A stretch of 60,842 nt of DNA from assembly GCF_001426485.1 (NCBI RefSeq), contig NZ_LMET01000001.1, positions 835,398-896,239 on the forward strand, written 5' to 3'. Position numbers and translations under genes: made by a program. Below the pieces are notes generated by a model. It was not told the DNA's origin. It did not search any database and was given only the letters and a program-made list of their open reading frames with translations. Below, piece after piece: positions 25,746-34,452 of this stretch. The first letter of the stretch is position 1, and each line of letters begins with the position of its first letter. Source of the DNA: Aeromicrobium sp. Root472D3. Lineage in GTDB: Bacteria > Actinomycetota > Actinomycetes > Propionibacteriales > Nocardioidaceae.

Positions 25746-27270
25746 CCTGGCGGTCGTGGCCCTTCCAGAACTCCTCGCGGAGCTTGAACTTCTGCAGCTT
25801 GCCGGTCGCGGTGCGGGCGAGCTCGTCGCGGAAGTCGATGCGCTTGGGGCACTTGTAGCCCGCCAGGTGCTCGCGGCAGTGGGCGATCAGGCCCGCCTGG
25901 TCGACGGCGTCCTCGTCGGGGTCGAGCACGACGAGCGCCGTGATGAGCTCGCCCCACTTCTCGTCGGGGATGCCGATGACCGCGACCTCCTTGACCGACG
26001 GGTGCGACATGAGGGCGTCCTCGACCTCGATCGACGAGACGTTCTCGCCGCCCGTGATGATGACGTCCTTCTTGCGGTCGGCGATCGTGACGTAGCCGTC
26101 CTCGATCGTGCCGCCGTCGCCGGTGTGGAACCAGTTGCCGGCCTGCGCGTCGGCCGTCGCCTCGGGGTTCTCCCAGTACGACGCGAGGTTGTGGTTCGAC
26201 TGGGCCAGCACCTCGCCGGAGTCGTCGATGCGCATGCGCACGCCGACGGCCGGGGCGCCCGCGCGTCCGAGGTTGACGGCCTGCTGGTGCGGGTCGAGGT
26301 CGTCCCACTCGGCGCGCATGCGGCTCATGGTCAGCAGCGGCGACGTCTCGGTGAGGCCGTAGATCTGGATGAACTCCCAGCCGAGCTCGTCGCGCACCCG
26401 CTCGATGGTGCGGGTCGGCGGCGGGGCACCGGCCACGATGATGCGGACGCGGTCGCGTCCGGGGATCTCGCCCTCCCACGTCTTCGCGGCGTCGAGCGCC
26501 GACGCGACGACGGCCGGCGCGGCGCACATGTACGTCACGCCGTGGCGCTCGATGCGGCGCAGGATCTCGGTGCCGTCGATCTGCCGGATCACGACGTGCG
26601 TCGCGCCCATGCCGGTGGCCGTGAACGGGTGGCCCCAGCCGTTGGCGTGGAACATCGGCAGCGTGTGCAGGTAGACGTCGCGGTCGGACACCGACGCCTG
26701 CCACCCGAACACCGTCGCGTTGAGCCACAGGTTGCGGTGCGTCAGCTGCACGCCCTTGGGCCGGGCGGTCGTGCCGGACGTGTAGTTGATCGTGGCGGTC
26801 GCGTTCTCGTCGCCGTCCCACGGCTGCGGCTCGGCGGACGAGGCCCAGATCTGGTCGTCGTCCTCGCCCAGGACGAAGGCGCGGACGCCGTCGATCTCGT
26901 CGACGAGGTGGCGCAGGTCGGGGTCGACCAGCATGACCTCGGATCCGGAGTGCTCAATGATGTAGCGGATCTCGGCGACCGCGAGCCGGAAGTTGACCGG
27001 CACCAGCACGCGTCCCCAGCCCGAGACGCCGTAGAACGACGTCAGCAGCCGGGCCGAGTTGTGCGACACGATCGCGACGCGTCCACCGACCGGCACGCCC
27101 ATCGCGTCGAGCGTCGCGGCCTGCGAGCGGGCGCGGCGGCCGAGCTCGGCGTACGTGATCTCGCCCCACGAGTCGGCGGGCTGGTCGGGCTCGTCGATCA
27201 CGGCGACGCGGTCGGGGTAGACCGTGGTCGCGCGATCGAGGAAGTCCATGACGGTCAGCGGGTAGTGCAC
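25738..27270 (-). CDS. AMP-forming acyl-CoA synthetase (fatty-acid ligase type)
   Basis: 510 residues. NYTSGTTARPKG near residue 170, HTLPMFHANGWGHPF near 205 (typical of fatty-acyl-CoA synthetases), YGLTETSP near 300, WFHTGDGG, DRKKDVIITGGENVSSIEVE and C-terminal TATGKLQKFKLRE with the catalytic Lys. A GGAGG ribosome site precedes ATG 27270. Fourth ligase in 14.5 kb, transcribed alone toward the importer operon. Confidence 0.9.
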   Translation of the reverse strand: MHYPLTVMDFLDRATTVYPDRVAVIDEPDQPADSWGEITYAELGRRARSQAATLDAMGVPVGGRVAIVSHNSARLLTSFYGVSGWGRVLVPVNFRLAVAEIRYIIEHSGSEVMLVDPDLRHLVDEIDGVRAFVLGEDDDQIWASSAEPQPWDGDENATATINYTSGTTARPKGVQLTHRNLWLNATVFGWQASVSDRDVYLHTLPMFHANGWGHPFTATGMGATHVVIRQIDGTEILRRIERHGVTYMCAAPAVVASALDAAKTWEGEIPGRDRVRIIVAGAPPPTRTIERVRDELGWEFIQIYGLTETSPLLTMSRMRAEWDDLDPHQQAVNLGRAGAPAVGVRMRIDDSGEVLAQSNHNLASYWENPEATADAQAGNWFHTGDGGTIEDGYVTIADRKKDVIITGGENVSSIEVEDALMSHPSVKEVAVIGIPDEKWGELITALVVLDPDEDAVDQAGLIAHCREHLAGYKCPKRIDFRDELARTATGKLQKFKLREEFWKGHDRQVN

Positions 27271-27315
27271 GGTGGCCTCCTGTGGCGTGGGTCACCCCAT
27301 TGTGCCCACGTCGCC

Positions 27316-27321
27316 TAGGCT
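27316..27321 (+). promoter_or_regulatory. Leaderless -10 box (TAGGCT) for the 27329 gene
   Basis: TAGGCT-N7-ATG(27329), which also decides the start. Confidence 0.5.
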
Positions 27322-27328
27322 CGGTCGC

Positions 27329-27703
27329 ATGGGTCCGTCGGTGTCACGTGAGATCGCCAGTCCGCCCGAGGTGGCGTGGCGTCTGCTGACGCACGTCGAC
27401 GACTGGCCGCGGTGGGGGCCGACGGTCGCCGGTGGCACGGTGCCCGGTGGCGTCATCGGCCCCGGCGCCACGGGCACCGTCCGCACCGCCGTGGGGGTCA
27501 GCCTGCCGTTCACGATCACCGAGTTCGAGGACGGACGCTCGTGGGCGTGGTCGGTCGCCGGCGTCCCCGCGACGAAGCACCGCGTCACGCCGACGGACGG
27601 CGGGTGCGTCGTGTCGTTCGAGGTGCCGTGGTGGGCGCCGGGATACCTCGTGGTGTGCGCGCTGGCGCTGGTGCGGATCGAGCGGCTGGCCGCTGCGTCG
27701 TAG
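27329..27703 (+). CDS. SRPBCC-family protein
   Basis: 124 residues. VSREIASPPEVAWRLLTHVDDWPRWGP is a textbook SRPBCC start (first strand, then the WPxWxP turn), and later strands alternate hydrophobic residues. The C-terminal helix is short (VRIERLAA), so it is on the small side for the family. Ligand unknown. The ATG at 27329 is chosen over upstream frames because of the -10 box 7 nt before it. The stop codon forms part of the next gene's promoter. Confidence 0.75.
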   Translation: MGPSVSREIASPPEVAWRLLTHVDDWPRWGPTVAGGTVPGGVIGPGATGTVRTAVGVSLPFTITEFEDGRSWAWSVAGVPATKHRVTPTDGGCVVSFEVPWWAPGYLVVCALALVRIERLAAAS

Positions 27704-27706
27704 GGT
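27701..27706 (+). promoter_or_regulatory. Leaderless -10 box (TAGGGT) overlapping a stop codon
   Basis: TAGGGT-N7-ATG(27714). Its first three bases are the TAG stop of the preceding SRPBCC gene. Confidence 0.5.
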
Positions 27707-27713
27707 GGGCCGC

Positions 27714-28010
27714 ATGGCCATCATCGCGACGCTCGACCTCCGCTTCGACCCCACCCAGCTGGACGAGGCACGGACGGTGATCAACCGCGTGCTCACCGAG
27801 ACGCGTGCCTTCGACGGCAACCTCGGCGTCGACGTCCTGGTGGACGCCAACGACCCCGCGCACTGGATCGCGTACGAGACGTGGGAGTCGCCCGAGGCCG
27901 ACGCCGCCTACCGCGAGTTCCGTGCCGGACCGGGTGCCGTCACCGACATGCCGCCGCTGCTGGCCGCCGCCCCGGTGCTGACGTGGTTCGAGGTCGACGA
28001 CTCGCTCTGA
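27714..28010 (+). CDS. Antibiotic biosynthesis monooxygenase (ABM)-fold protein
   Basis: 98 residues forming one ferredoxin-like ABM domain: a first strand IIATLDLRF, a helix DEARTVINRVLTETRAFDG, then LGVDVLVDANDPAHWIAYETWESPEADAAYREF. These small dimeric proteins include cofactor-free monooxygenases and heme-degrading enzymes; the substrate here is unknown. It has its own leaderless promoter. Confidence 0.85.
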   Translation: MAIIATLDLRFDPTQLDEARTVINRVLTETRAFDGNLGVDVLVDANDPAHWIAYETWESPEADAAYREFRAGPGAVTDMPPLLAAAPVLTWFEVDDSL

Positions 28011-28014
28011 GCCG

Positions 28015-28491
28015 TCAGTCGTCCTCGGGGGTCGAGACCCGCACGGCCTCGCCCTCCGGGTCCTCGACGCCGCGGAACCGCTTGAAGCTGTAGACGATCG
28101 TCGCGAGGGCCAGCAGGCATGACGCGATCAGGGTGCCGCCGGTGCCCCACCCGCCGACGAGCCACCACTTGTCGGCCACGGGCCACCAGCCGGGTGCGTC
28201 GGGCCGGATGCCCCAGAAGACGCCGATCGCGGCGAGCGCGAGCGCACCGGCGACGCTGCCGAGGATGCGCGGCCACGTCTGGACGCTCTGGGCGGCCGAC
28301 TTGAGCGCCATGACCTCGATGGGCCGCACGCGTCGCTCGGCCCACTCGTACTGCTGCGACAGGATCGCGAGACCGGCGAAGACGCCCAGCAGGCCGGGGC
28401 CGGGCAGGATCAGGGCGGCGATGCCGGCGACCAGCAGGAGCCAGCCGAGGGCCTCGAAGGCGATGCGGCGTGCCGTGCTCTGCGTCGTCAT
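28015..28491 (-). CDS. PGPGW-type transmembrane protein
   Basis: 158 residues. The first membrane pair contains LILPGPGLLGVFAGLAILSQQYEWAERR, the signature of the PGPGW (TIGR02611-like) membrane family, and two further helices follow near residues 75-95 and 115-135. The C-terminal tail is acidic. Function unknown. Leaderless -10 box TAGCGT 6 nt before the ATG. Confidence 0.85.
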   Translation of the reverse strand: MTTQSTARRIAFEALGWLLLVAGIAALILPGPGLLGVFAGLAILSQQYEWAERRVRPIEVMALKSAAQSVQTWPRILGSVAGALALAAIGVFWGIRPDAPGWWPVADKWWLVGGWGTGGTLIASCLLALATIVYSFKRFRGVEDPEGEAVRVSTPEDD

Positions 28492-28497
28492 GCGAAG

Positions 28498-28503
28498 ACG
28501 CTA
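28498..28503 (-). promoter_or_regulatory. Leaderless -10 box for the PGPGW gene (TAGCGT)
   Basis: Minus strand TAGCGT-N6-ATG(28491). Confidence 0.5.
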
Positions 28504-28557
28504 CAGGGCAGCGCGAGCCTGCGCCGAGCGGAATGCGGGGCGTGATGGGATGGCCCC

Positions 28558-28959
28558 ATGCGATTCGCGGCGGTGGCACTCCTGCTCGTCCTGGGGGCGT
28601 GCAGCGGCGGATCGTCGGAGCCTGCCGGCCAGGCGACCACACCTGCGCCGGCCGCGGGCGCGCCGACCAATCCGCCGCCGACCGGCACCCCCGTGCCGGA
28701 GGCGCTGTCGGACTTCCGCTGCGAGGCCGACGGCACCGGCACCTACACCGCGACGGGCGCGCTGGCCAACGACACCAAGGCGCCCGTGACGTTCCAGGTG
28801 ACGGTCAACGTCGGCCTGCCGGCGGCGACGCCGCAGTCCGCCGTGACGAAGCAGGTGCCGAAGGTCAAGGCGGGCGGGTCGACGACGTTCGAGATCGTCA
28901 AGATCCCCGTCGCCGCCGAGGGCGGCACGTGCCACGTGCAGGTCGTCACGACGAAGTAG
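28558..28959 (+). CDS. Small secreted lipoprotein
   Basis: 133 residues. A short signal peptide ends in LVLGACSG (lipobox, Cys15), followed by a Pro/Ala/Thr-rich linker (about residues 20-48) and a compact domain with two Cys (near 55 and 125), likely an Ig-like or FxLYD-type beta sandwich (TGTYTATGALANDTKAPVTF). Role unknown. The last 14 nt overlap the convergent lipoate-ligase-like gene. Confidence 0.75.
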   Translation: MRFAAVALLLVLGACSGGSSEPAGQATTPAPAAGAPTNPPPTGTPVPEALSDFRCEADGTGTYTATGALANDTKAPVTFQVTVNVGLPAATPQSAVTKQVPKVKAGGSTTFEIVKIPVAAEGGTCHVQVVTTK

Positions 28960-29659
28960 CCGCGGCCCGAGCCCAGGCGTCGACGTCGAACGGGACGTCC
29001 GTGGGCGGGGCCTCGGCCGCCTCGGCTGCCAGCCCTGCCACCCACGGGTCGAGTGGCTCGTCGGTCGTGCCCAGGCGCTGCCGGTAGTCGTCCGCGAGGG
29101 CGGCGGCGACCTGTGCGGGGGTCAGGTCGGACCGCACGTCCCTCAGTCCGCCGATCGTCGACTCCTGCAGGTCGTAGCCCAGGGCCTCCGAGACCGCGAC
29201 GATCACGTCGTGCACCCGGTCGGACGTCGCGACCTGCACGACGGTGCTGAACAGCGAGCCGGTCGGCGTGATGCGCTGGGCCGAGCCGACGACCTTGAAC
29301 CGTCCGCCGACGTTGACGCTGAACTCACCGGGGCAGTACTCGCCCTCGACCTCGCCGACGCGCGCGTCGACGCCGAGCGACCTCAGCACCCGGGCGTGGT
29401 GGTCGGCGTTGAGGGCGAACGAGTCGCGGCCGTCGACGTGGTCGACCACGACGGCGCCCTCGTCGTACGCGACCATCCGGCCGCCGGGGGAGCGGACCGC
29501 GGTCGCGAAGCCCGCGTCGTGCGCGATCGCCGCGGCGCGCGCGATGCCCGGCGAGCGGGTGTCGCGGCGGGTGAATGCGACGGTCGGCCCGTGCGGGACG
29601 TAGACGTGCACGAGCTCGCGCCACGGGGCGTCCGCCGCCCGCAGCAGCAGGGCCGGCAC
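28946..29659 (-). CDS. Lipoate/biotin protein ligase-family protein
   Basis: 237 residues from GTG 29659; a CTG at 29725, overlapping the MarR stop, would give 259. The core has RSPGGRMVAYDEGAVVVDHV, matching the RRxxGGxxVxH region of LplA/LipB-type lipoyltransferases, and FSVNVGGRFKVVGSAQRI, which holds the Lys-Val-Gly-Ser-Ala-Gln segment that binds lipoyl-AMP. It may attach or transfer lipoate or octanoate. The start is uncertain. Immediately downstream of marR on the same strand. Confidence 0.7.
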   Translation of the reverse strand: MPALLLRAADAPWRELVHVYVPHGPTVAFTRRDTRSPGIARAAAIAHDAGFATAVRSPGGRMVAYDEGAVVVDHVDGRDSFALNADHHARVLRSLGVDARVGEVEGEYCPGEFSVNVGGRFKVVGSAQRITPTGSLFSTVVQVATSDRVHDVIVAVSEALGYDLQESTIGGLRDVRSDLTPAQVAAALADDYRQRLGTTDEPLDPWVAGLAAEAAEAPPTDVPFDVDAWARAAATSS

Positions 29660-29721
29660 GGTCAGCTCGGCGACCGCCGGCCACGTCGGGCCGGCGGGGT
29701 GGCCGACGACCAGGTGTGCGG

Positions 29722-30213
29722 TCAGGACGCGGGGACGTCGGCGTCGGGACCGCGCGCGATGCGGCCGAGGATGTCGACCAGCACGGCCCGGTCGCCGGCG
29801 CTCACGCCGTCGAGCGCGCGGGCCTCGGCCTCGTCGCGGGCGACCGCGAACGTCGCGTAGACGCGTCGGCCGGCATCGGTGATCTGCGGGATGCGGACGC
29901 GACGGTCGGAGGGGTCGACGGTGCGGACGACGAGCTCCTGCTTCTCGAGGCGGTCGAGCACCGTGATCAGCGTCGTCTTGTCGACGCACACCACGCGGCT
30001 CAGCTCGAGCTGCGTGCGCTGCTGGCCGTCGTCGAGGGCCGCCAGCACGAGCCAGTCACGGGCGTCGTTGAGACCCATCTCGACGGCTGCGCGGTCGAGG
30101 TAGATCGTGACCTGGTTGACGGCCGCGTGCAGCAGGATCGTGAGGTCGTCCGGGAAGCTCTCGCACGCCGTCATCGGCTTGGTCGTCGTCCGATCGGCCT
30201 GCACTGCTCCCAT
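29722..30213 (-). CDS. MarR-family transcriptional regulator
   Basis: 163 residues. Winged helix-turn-helix with QLELSRVVCVDKTTLITVLDRLEKQELVVR and the wing DPSDRRVRIPQIT, all typical of MarR. It is divergent from the MFS exporter gene 97 nt away and probably represses it, a common arrangement for drug-efflux control. Confidence 0.9.
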   Translation of the reverse strand: MGAVQADRTTTKPMTACESFPDDLTILLHAAVNQVTIYLDRAAVEMGLNDARDWLVLAALDDGQQRTQLELSRVVCVDKTTLITVLDRLEKQELVVRTVDPSDRRVRIPQITDAGRRVYATFAVARDEAEARALDGVSAGDRAVLVDILGRIARGPDADVPAS

Positions 30214-30272
30214 GCCCGGACGATATCCCCTCGCAGCAACATGGTCAACGTCGGATTAGTCACACTCAGATC

Positions 30273-30304
30273 ATCTCGACTCGGACGATCTCGAATCGTA
30301 CGGT
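30273..30304 (+). promoter_or_regulatory. MarR-MFS intergenic promoter with direct repeats
   Basis: ATCTCGA occurs at 30273-30279 and 30288-30294, 15 bp apart, followed by a TACGGT -10 box (30299-30304) that lies 6 nt before ATG 30311. The repeats cover the -35 region and are candidate MarR contacts. Confidence 0.45.
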
Positions 30305-30310
30305 GTGGAC

Positions 30311-31798
30311 ATGACCTCTCCTCTCTCCACGACGTCCACGGACGTCGACCCGCGGCGATGGCTGGCGCTCGTCGTCATCGCGGTCGCGCAGCTGATGGTG
30401 GTGCTGGACGCCAGCATCGTGAACATCGCCCTCCCGTCCGCCCAGGAGGCGCTCGGCATCTCCGACGCCAACCGCCAGTGGGTCGTGACGGCCTACGCCT
30501 TGGCGTTCGGCGGCCTGCTCCTGCTCGGCGGCCGCGTCGCCGACTTCGTCGGCCGCAAGCGCGCCTTCATCATCGGCCTGGTGGGCTTCGGCATCGCCTC
30601 GGCGGTCGGCGGCCTCGCGCAGAACCAGATCGAGCTGTTCGGCGCCCGCGCGCTGCAGGGTGCGTTCGCCGCGCTCATGGCTCCCGCGGCCCTGTCGCTC
30701 ATCACCGTCACGTTCACCGAGCCCAAGGAGCGTGCCAAGGCGTTCGGCGTCTACGGCGGCATCTCCGGCGGTGGCGCCGCGCTCGGACTGATCCTCGGCG
30801 GCGTGCTGACCGAGTACGCGTCGTGGCGCTGGACGCTGCTCGTCAACACCCCCATCGCGATCGCGACGGCGGTCGCCGCCTACCTGCTCGTGCGCGAGAG
30901 CCGCGCCGAGGGCAAGGCCCGCTACGACATCCCCGGCGTCGTCACGAGCACCCTGGGTCTCGGCGCCCTCGTCTACGGGTTCACCATGGCGTCCGAGGAC
31001 GGCTGGTCCTCGGCCGGCACGATCTCGCTGCTCGTCGCGGCGGTCGTCCTGCTGGTCGCCTTCGTCGTGATCGAGATGAACACGGCCGAGCCGCTGCTGC
31101 CGCCGCGCGTGTTCACCGAGCGCAACCGCGCCGCCGCGTTCCTCGTCTCGCTGCTGCTGGGCCTCGCGCTGTTCGGGATGTTCCTGTTCCTCGTCTACTA
31201 CATGCAGGGCACGCTCCAGTACTCCGCCGTGAAGTCGGGGCTCGCGTTCCTGCCGTTCAGCGTCGGCGTCGTGATCGGCGCCGGCGTGGCGAGCGGCTTC
31301 CTGCCCCGCGTCGGACCGCGTCCGCTGATGGTCGGCGGCACGGTCATGGCCGCGATCGGCATGGCGCTGTTCACGCAGATCACGGTCGACGACAGCTACC
31401 TCGCCGTCGTCCTGCCCGCGCAGATCGTCATGAGCATCGGCATGGGTCTGGCCTTCGTCGCCCTCTCGAGCACCGCGCTCGTGGGCGTCGAGGACCACGA
31501 CGCCGGCGTGGCCAGCGCCCTGGTCAACACGACGCAGCAGGTCGGCGGATCGCTCGGCACGGCCCTGCTCAACACCATCGCGGCGTCGGCCACCGCGGGC
31601 TACATCACCGCCAACGGCGTCGCCCAGACGCCCGAGGGCCTGGTGCACGGCTACACGGTCGCATTCACCTGGGGCCTCGGCGCGCTGATCTTGGCTGCCG
31701 TGCTGTCGCTGGTGCTCGTCACCAAGCAGCGTCCCGCCGCGACCGACGAGGGCGACGAGACGCCGTTCGAGCACGCCGAGGAGCTCGTCGTCATCTGA
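30311..31798 (+). CDS. MFS multidrug exporter, DHA2 (14-helix) type
   Basis: 495 residues with about 14 membrane segments. Motif C-type and DHA2 hallmarks are visible: VVLDASIVNIALPSAQ in helix 1, QWVVTAYALAFGGLLLLGGRVADFVGRKR around helices 2-3, and a Gly-rich GGISGGGAALGLILGG in helix 5. Likely proton-coupled drug export at the inner membrane. ATG 30311 is chosen because of the leaderless -10 box. Controlled by the divergent MarR. Confidence 0.9.
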   Translation: MTSPLSTTSTDVDPRRWLALVVIAVAQLMVVLDASIVNIALPSAQEALGISDANRQWVVTAYALAFGGLLLLGGRVADFVGRKRAFIIGLVGFGIASAVGGLAQNQIELFGARALQGAFAALMAPAALSLITVTFTEPKERAKAFGVYGGISGGGAALGLILGGVLTEYASWRWTLLVNTPIAIATAVAAYLLVRESRAEGKARYDIPGVVTSTLGLGALVYGFTMASEDGWSSAGTISLLVAAVVLLVAFVVIEMNTAEPLLPPRVFTERNRAAAFLVSLLLGLALFGMFLFLVYYMQGTLQYSAVKSGLAFLPFSVGVVIGAGVASGFLPRVGPRPLMVGGTVMAAIGMALFTQITVDDSYLAVVLPAQIVMSIGMGLAFVALSSTALVGVEDHDAGVASALVNTTQQVGGSLGTALLNTIAASATAGYITANGVAQTPEGLVHGYTVAFTWGLGALILAAVLSLVLVTKQRPAATDEGDETPFEHAEELVVI

Positions 31799-31819
31799 GC
31801 GGCACCGGGGTGCCCCGTC

Positions 31820-32869
31820 CTAGGGCTGGACCAGGATGCGGACGGGGCTCCCCTCGCGCTCGTGCAGGATGCGGATGCCCTCGGTGACGTCCTCGAGCGG
31901 GACGATGCCGCTGATCGAGCGGCTCAGGTCGAGGCGGCCGGTCGAGACGAGGCGGGCGAGCGTGCCGATGTCGGCGAGCTCGTAGCCCAGGTGGCCGAGC
32001 ACCTGCTTGCGGCTCAGGTTGAACCACACGCTGGCGCCGAGGCCCCACTCCTCGTCGCTCATGCCGACGCCGACGAGGCGTCCGCCGTTGCCGAGCGAGG
32101 CCATCGCCTGGTCGAAGGTGACCTTCAGGCCGACGGCGTCGAAGGCGACGTCGAGACCCACCCCGCCCGTGATCTCGAGGATCTTCGCGGCGAGCTCGGG
32201 GTCGCGCGAGTCGAGCGCGAGGTCGGCGCCCAGGTCGAGGGCCCGCTGCCGCACGGTCTCGTCGAGGTCGATCGCGACGATCGGGCTCGCGCCGACCAGG
32301 CGGGCCAGCTGGACGACGTGGGTGCCGACGCCGCCGGCTCCCCAGACGCCGACCGACTCGCCGACCCGCACCTGGCCGGTGTGCACCACCGCGCCGTACG
32401 GGGTCGACACGGCGTCGGCCAGGATCGCGGCCTGCTCCATCGAGACGTTGTCGGGGATGCGGGTCAGCCCCAGGGCCTGGGCGACGGTGTACTCGGCCCA
32501 TGCACCGTCGTACGCGAACGCCATCAGCTGCAGCGCCGTGCAGTGGCCGTAGTCGGCCCGCAGGCACTGGTGGCACTGCCCGCACGGCCGTCCGGAAGCG
32601 GGCACGACCCGGTCGCCGACCGACCACCCGACGACGTCCTCGCCGATCTCCGCGATCCAGCCCGAGGCCTCGTGACCCTGCGTGACGACCTGGGGCCCCA
32701 TCGCCGGGAACGTGCCGTCGAGCAGCGACAGGTCGGAGTGGCAGATGCCGCAGAACGCGACCTTGACCAGCACCTCGCCCGGTCCCGGGGTGGGGATCGG
32801 GACGTCGGTGACCTCGAACGTCAGTGTCGCGGTGTCGAGGCGCTGGGCGCGCATCGTGCCGGCGCTCAC
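31820..32869 (-). CDS. Zinc-dependent alcohol dehydrogenase
   Basis: 349 residues from GTG 32869 (ATG 32854 is an alternative). Catalytic zinc ligands appear in CGICHSD and GHEASG, the structural zinc lobe is CGQCHQCLRADYGHC, and the Rossmann site is GVWGAGGVGTHVVQLA. It overlaps the upstream Baeyer-Villiger monooxygenase by 4 nt, so the pair probably oxidises an alcohol to a ketone, which the monooxygenase then turns into an ester. Confidence 0.9.
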   Translation of the reverse strand: MSAGTMRAQRLDTATLTFEVTDVPIPTPGPGEVLVKVAFCGICHSDLSLLDGTFPAMGPQVVTQGHEASGWIAEIGEDVVGWSVGDRVVPASGRPCGQCHQCLRADYGHCTALQLMAFAYDGAWAEYTVAQALGLTRIPDNVSMEQAAILADAVSTPYGAVVHTGQVRVGESVGVWGAGGVGTHVVQLARLVGASPIVAIDLDETVRQRALDLGADLALDSRDPELAAKILEITGGVGLDVAFDAVGLKVTFDQAMASLGNGGRLVGVGMSDEEWGLGASVWFNLSRKQVLGHLGYELADIGTLARLVSTGRLDLSRSISGIVPLEDVTEGIRILHEREGSPVRILVQP

Positions 32870-34383
32870 GAGGCGGCCTCGACGCGGGCCTCGACCGGCG
32901 TGACGGGGGCGAGCGTCTTGCCGAGGTCGGTGCGCATCGTCGTCAGCGAGTCGAGCACGTAGTTCTGGCGGACGCGCCACGGTCCGCTGTCGCCCTGCCG
33001 CGGGAACGAGTCGATCGAGCGCTGGACGTAGCCGGCCGCGAGGTCGAGCAGGGGGCGCTCGGTCAGGGGGCGGTCGGGGCGCGGCGCCACGGCCGCGTAG
33101 CCCTTCTCGTCCATCCAGCCCAGCACCTTGCACACGAGGCGGTGCGACAGGTCGGCCCGCAGCGTCCACGACGCGTTGGTGTAGCCGATGCAGACCGCGA
33201 AGTTCGGCACGCCGGTCATCATGGCGCCCTGCCACACGAACTGCTCCGACAGCGGGACGGTCACGCCGTCGACCTGGGGCTTGATGCCGCCGAAGGCCAG
33301 CAGCTTGAGGCCCGTCGCGGTGACGACGACGTCCGCCTCGAGCACGCGGCCCGACGTCAGGCGGATGCCGTCGGGGACGAACGAGTCGATCGTGTCGGTC
33401 ACGATCTCGGCGTCGCCGTTCTTGAGGCTCTTGAACAGGTCGCCGCTCGGGACGGCGCACAGGCGCTGGTCCCACGGGTCGTACGACGGCGTGAAGTGGT
33501 CGGCGACCATCTGCTCGTCCTTGAGGATCTTGGTCGTCAGGCCCAGCAGGATCTTGCGCGCCTGCTGCGGACGGCGGCGGCAGAACTGGTAGAACGCCGT
33601 GCCGAACGCGATGTTCTTCGAGCGGATCAGGGTGTGGGCGACGTCGGCGGGCAGGTGGTCGCGCAGCCAGTCGGCCTTCTTGTCGCGACTCGGGACGGCG
33701 CTGATCCACGTGGGGCTGCGCTGCAGCATCGTGACGTGCGCGGCGCGGCCCGACTGCTCGCCGTCCTTCGTCATGGACGGGATGAGCGTCACGGCCGTCG
33801 CGCCGCTGCCGATCACGACGACGCGCTTGCCGGCGTAGTCGAGCTCCTCGGGCCAGTACTGCGGGTGCACGACCTCGCCGGCGAAGTCGTCGATGCCGGG
33901 GAACTCGGGACGGTACGTGTCGTCGTAGTCGTAGTAGCCGGCGCACGAGTAGAGGAAGCCGCACGTCATGGTCGACTCGACGCCGTCGCGCGACAGCGTC
34001 AGCGTCCACCGCGAGTCGGTGGTCGAGAAGTCGGCCGACACGACCTTGGTGCCGTACCGGATGTGCTCGTCGATGCCGAACTCGTCGGCCGTCTCGCGGA
34101 TGTACTCGAGGATCGTCGGTCCGTCGGCGATCGACTTGGCGTCGCGCCACGGCTTGAACTGGTAGCCGAGCGTGAACATGTCGCTGTCGGAGCGCACGCC
34201 CGGGTAGCGGAAGAGGTCCCACGTGCCGCCCATCGTGTCGCGCGACTCGAGGATCAGGTAGCTCTTCTCGGGGCACTCGGTCTGGAGCCGGTAGCCGGCC
34301 CCGATGCCGGACAGGCCGGCGCCGACGACGACGACGTCGACGTGCTGGGGCAGCGGCAGGGCGGTGGCGTCGGAAGAAGTCAT
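32866..34383 (-). CDS. Flavin-containing Baeyer-Villiger monooxygenase
   Basis: 505 residues. FAD site VVVGAGLSGIGAG near residue 20, the type I Baeyer-Villiger fingerprint F-x-G-x3-H-x3-W at residues 167-177 (FAGEVVHPQYW), and NADPH site VIGSGATAVTL near 190. It resembles mycobacterial EthA-type enzymes, which insert oxygen next to ketones. Coupled to an alcohol dehydrogenase downstream and divergent from an AraC-family regulator, suggesting an alcohol-ketone-ester degradation step. Confidence 0.9.
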   Translation of the reverse strand: MTSSDATALPLPQHVDVVVVGAGLSGIGAGYRLQTECPEKSYLILESRDTMGGTWDLFRYPGVRSDSDMFTLGYQFKPWRDAKSIADGPTILEYIRETADEFGIDEHIRYGTKVVSADFSTTDSRWTLTLSRDGVESTMTCGFLYSCAGYYDYDDTYRPEFPGIDDFAGEVVHPQYWPEELDYAGKRVVVIGSGATAVTLIPSMTKDGEQSGRAAHVTMLQRSPTWISAVPSRDKKADWLRDHLPADVAHTLIRSKNIAFGTAFYQFCRRRPQQARKILLGLTTKILKDEQMVADHFTPSYDPWDQRLCAVPSGDLFKSLKNGDAEIVTDTIDSFVPDGIRLTSGRVLEADVVVTATGLKLLAFGGIKPQVDGVTVPLSEQFVWQGAMMTGVPNFAVCIGYTNASWTLRADLSHRLVCKVLGWMDEKGYAAVAPRPDRPLTERPLLDLAAGYVQRSIDSFPRQGDSGPWRVRQNYVLDSLTTMRTDLGKTLAPVTPVEARVEAAS

Positions 34384-34416
34384 GCGTCCAGTCTGCTCCT
34401 GCGACCCGCGCGAAAC

Positions 34417-34452
34417 TTGACTTCGGACGACAACTGTTTGATCTTTGACGAC
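34417..34452 (+). promoter_or_regulatory. AraC-type direct-repeat operator
   Basis: Two 15-nt repeats, TTGACTTCGGACGAC (34417-34431) and TTGATCTTTGACGAC (34438-34452), match at 11 of 15 positions and lie 21 bp apart, two helical turns. They sit between the monooxygenase and the araC-type gene, the second directly abutting its ATG. Confidence 0.55.
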
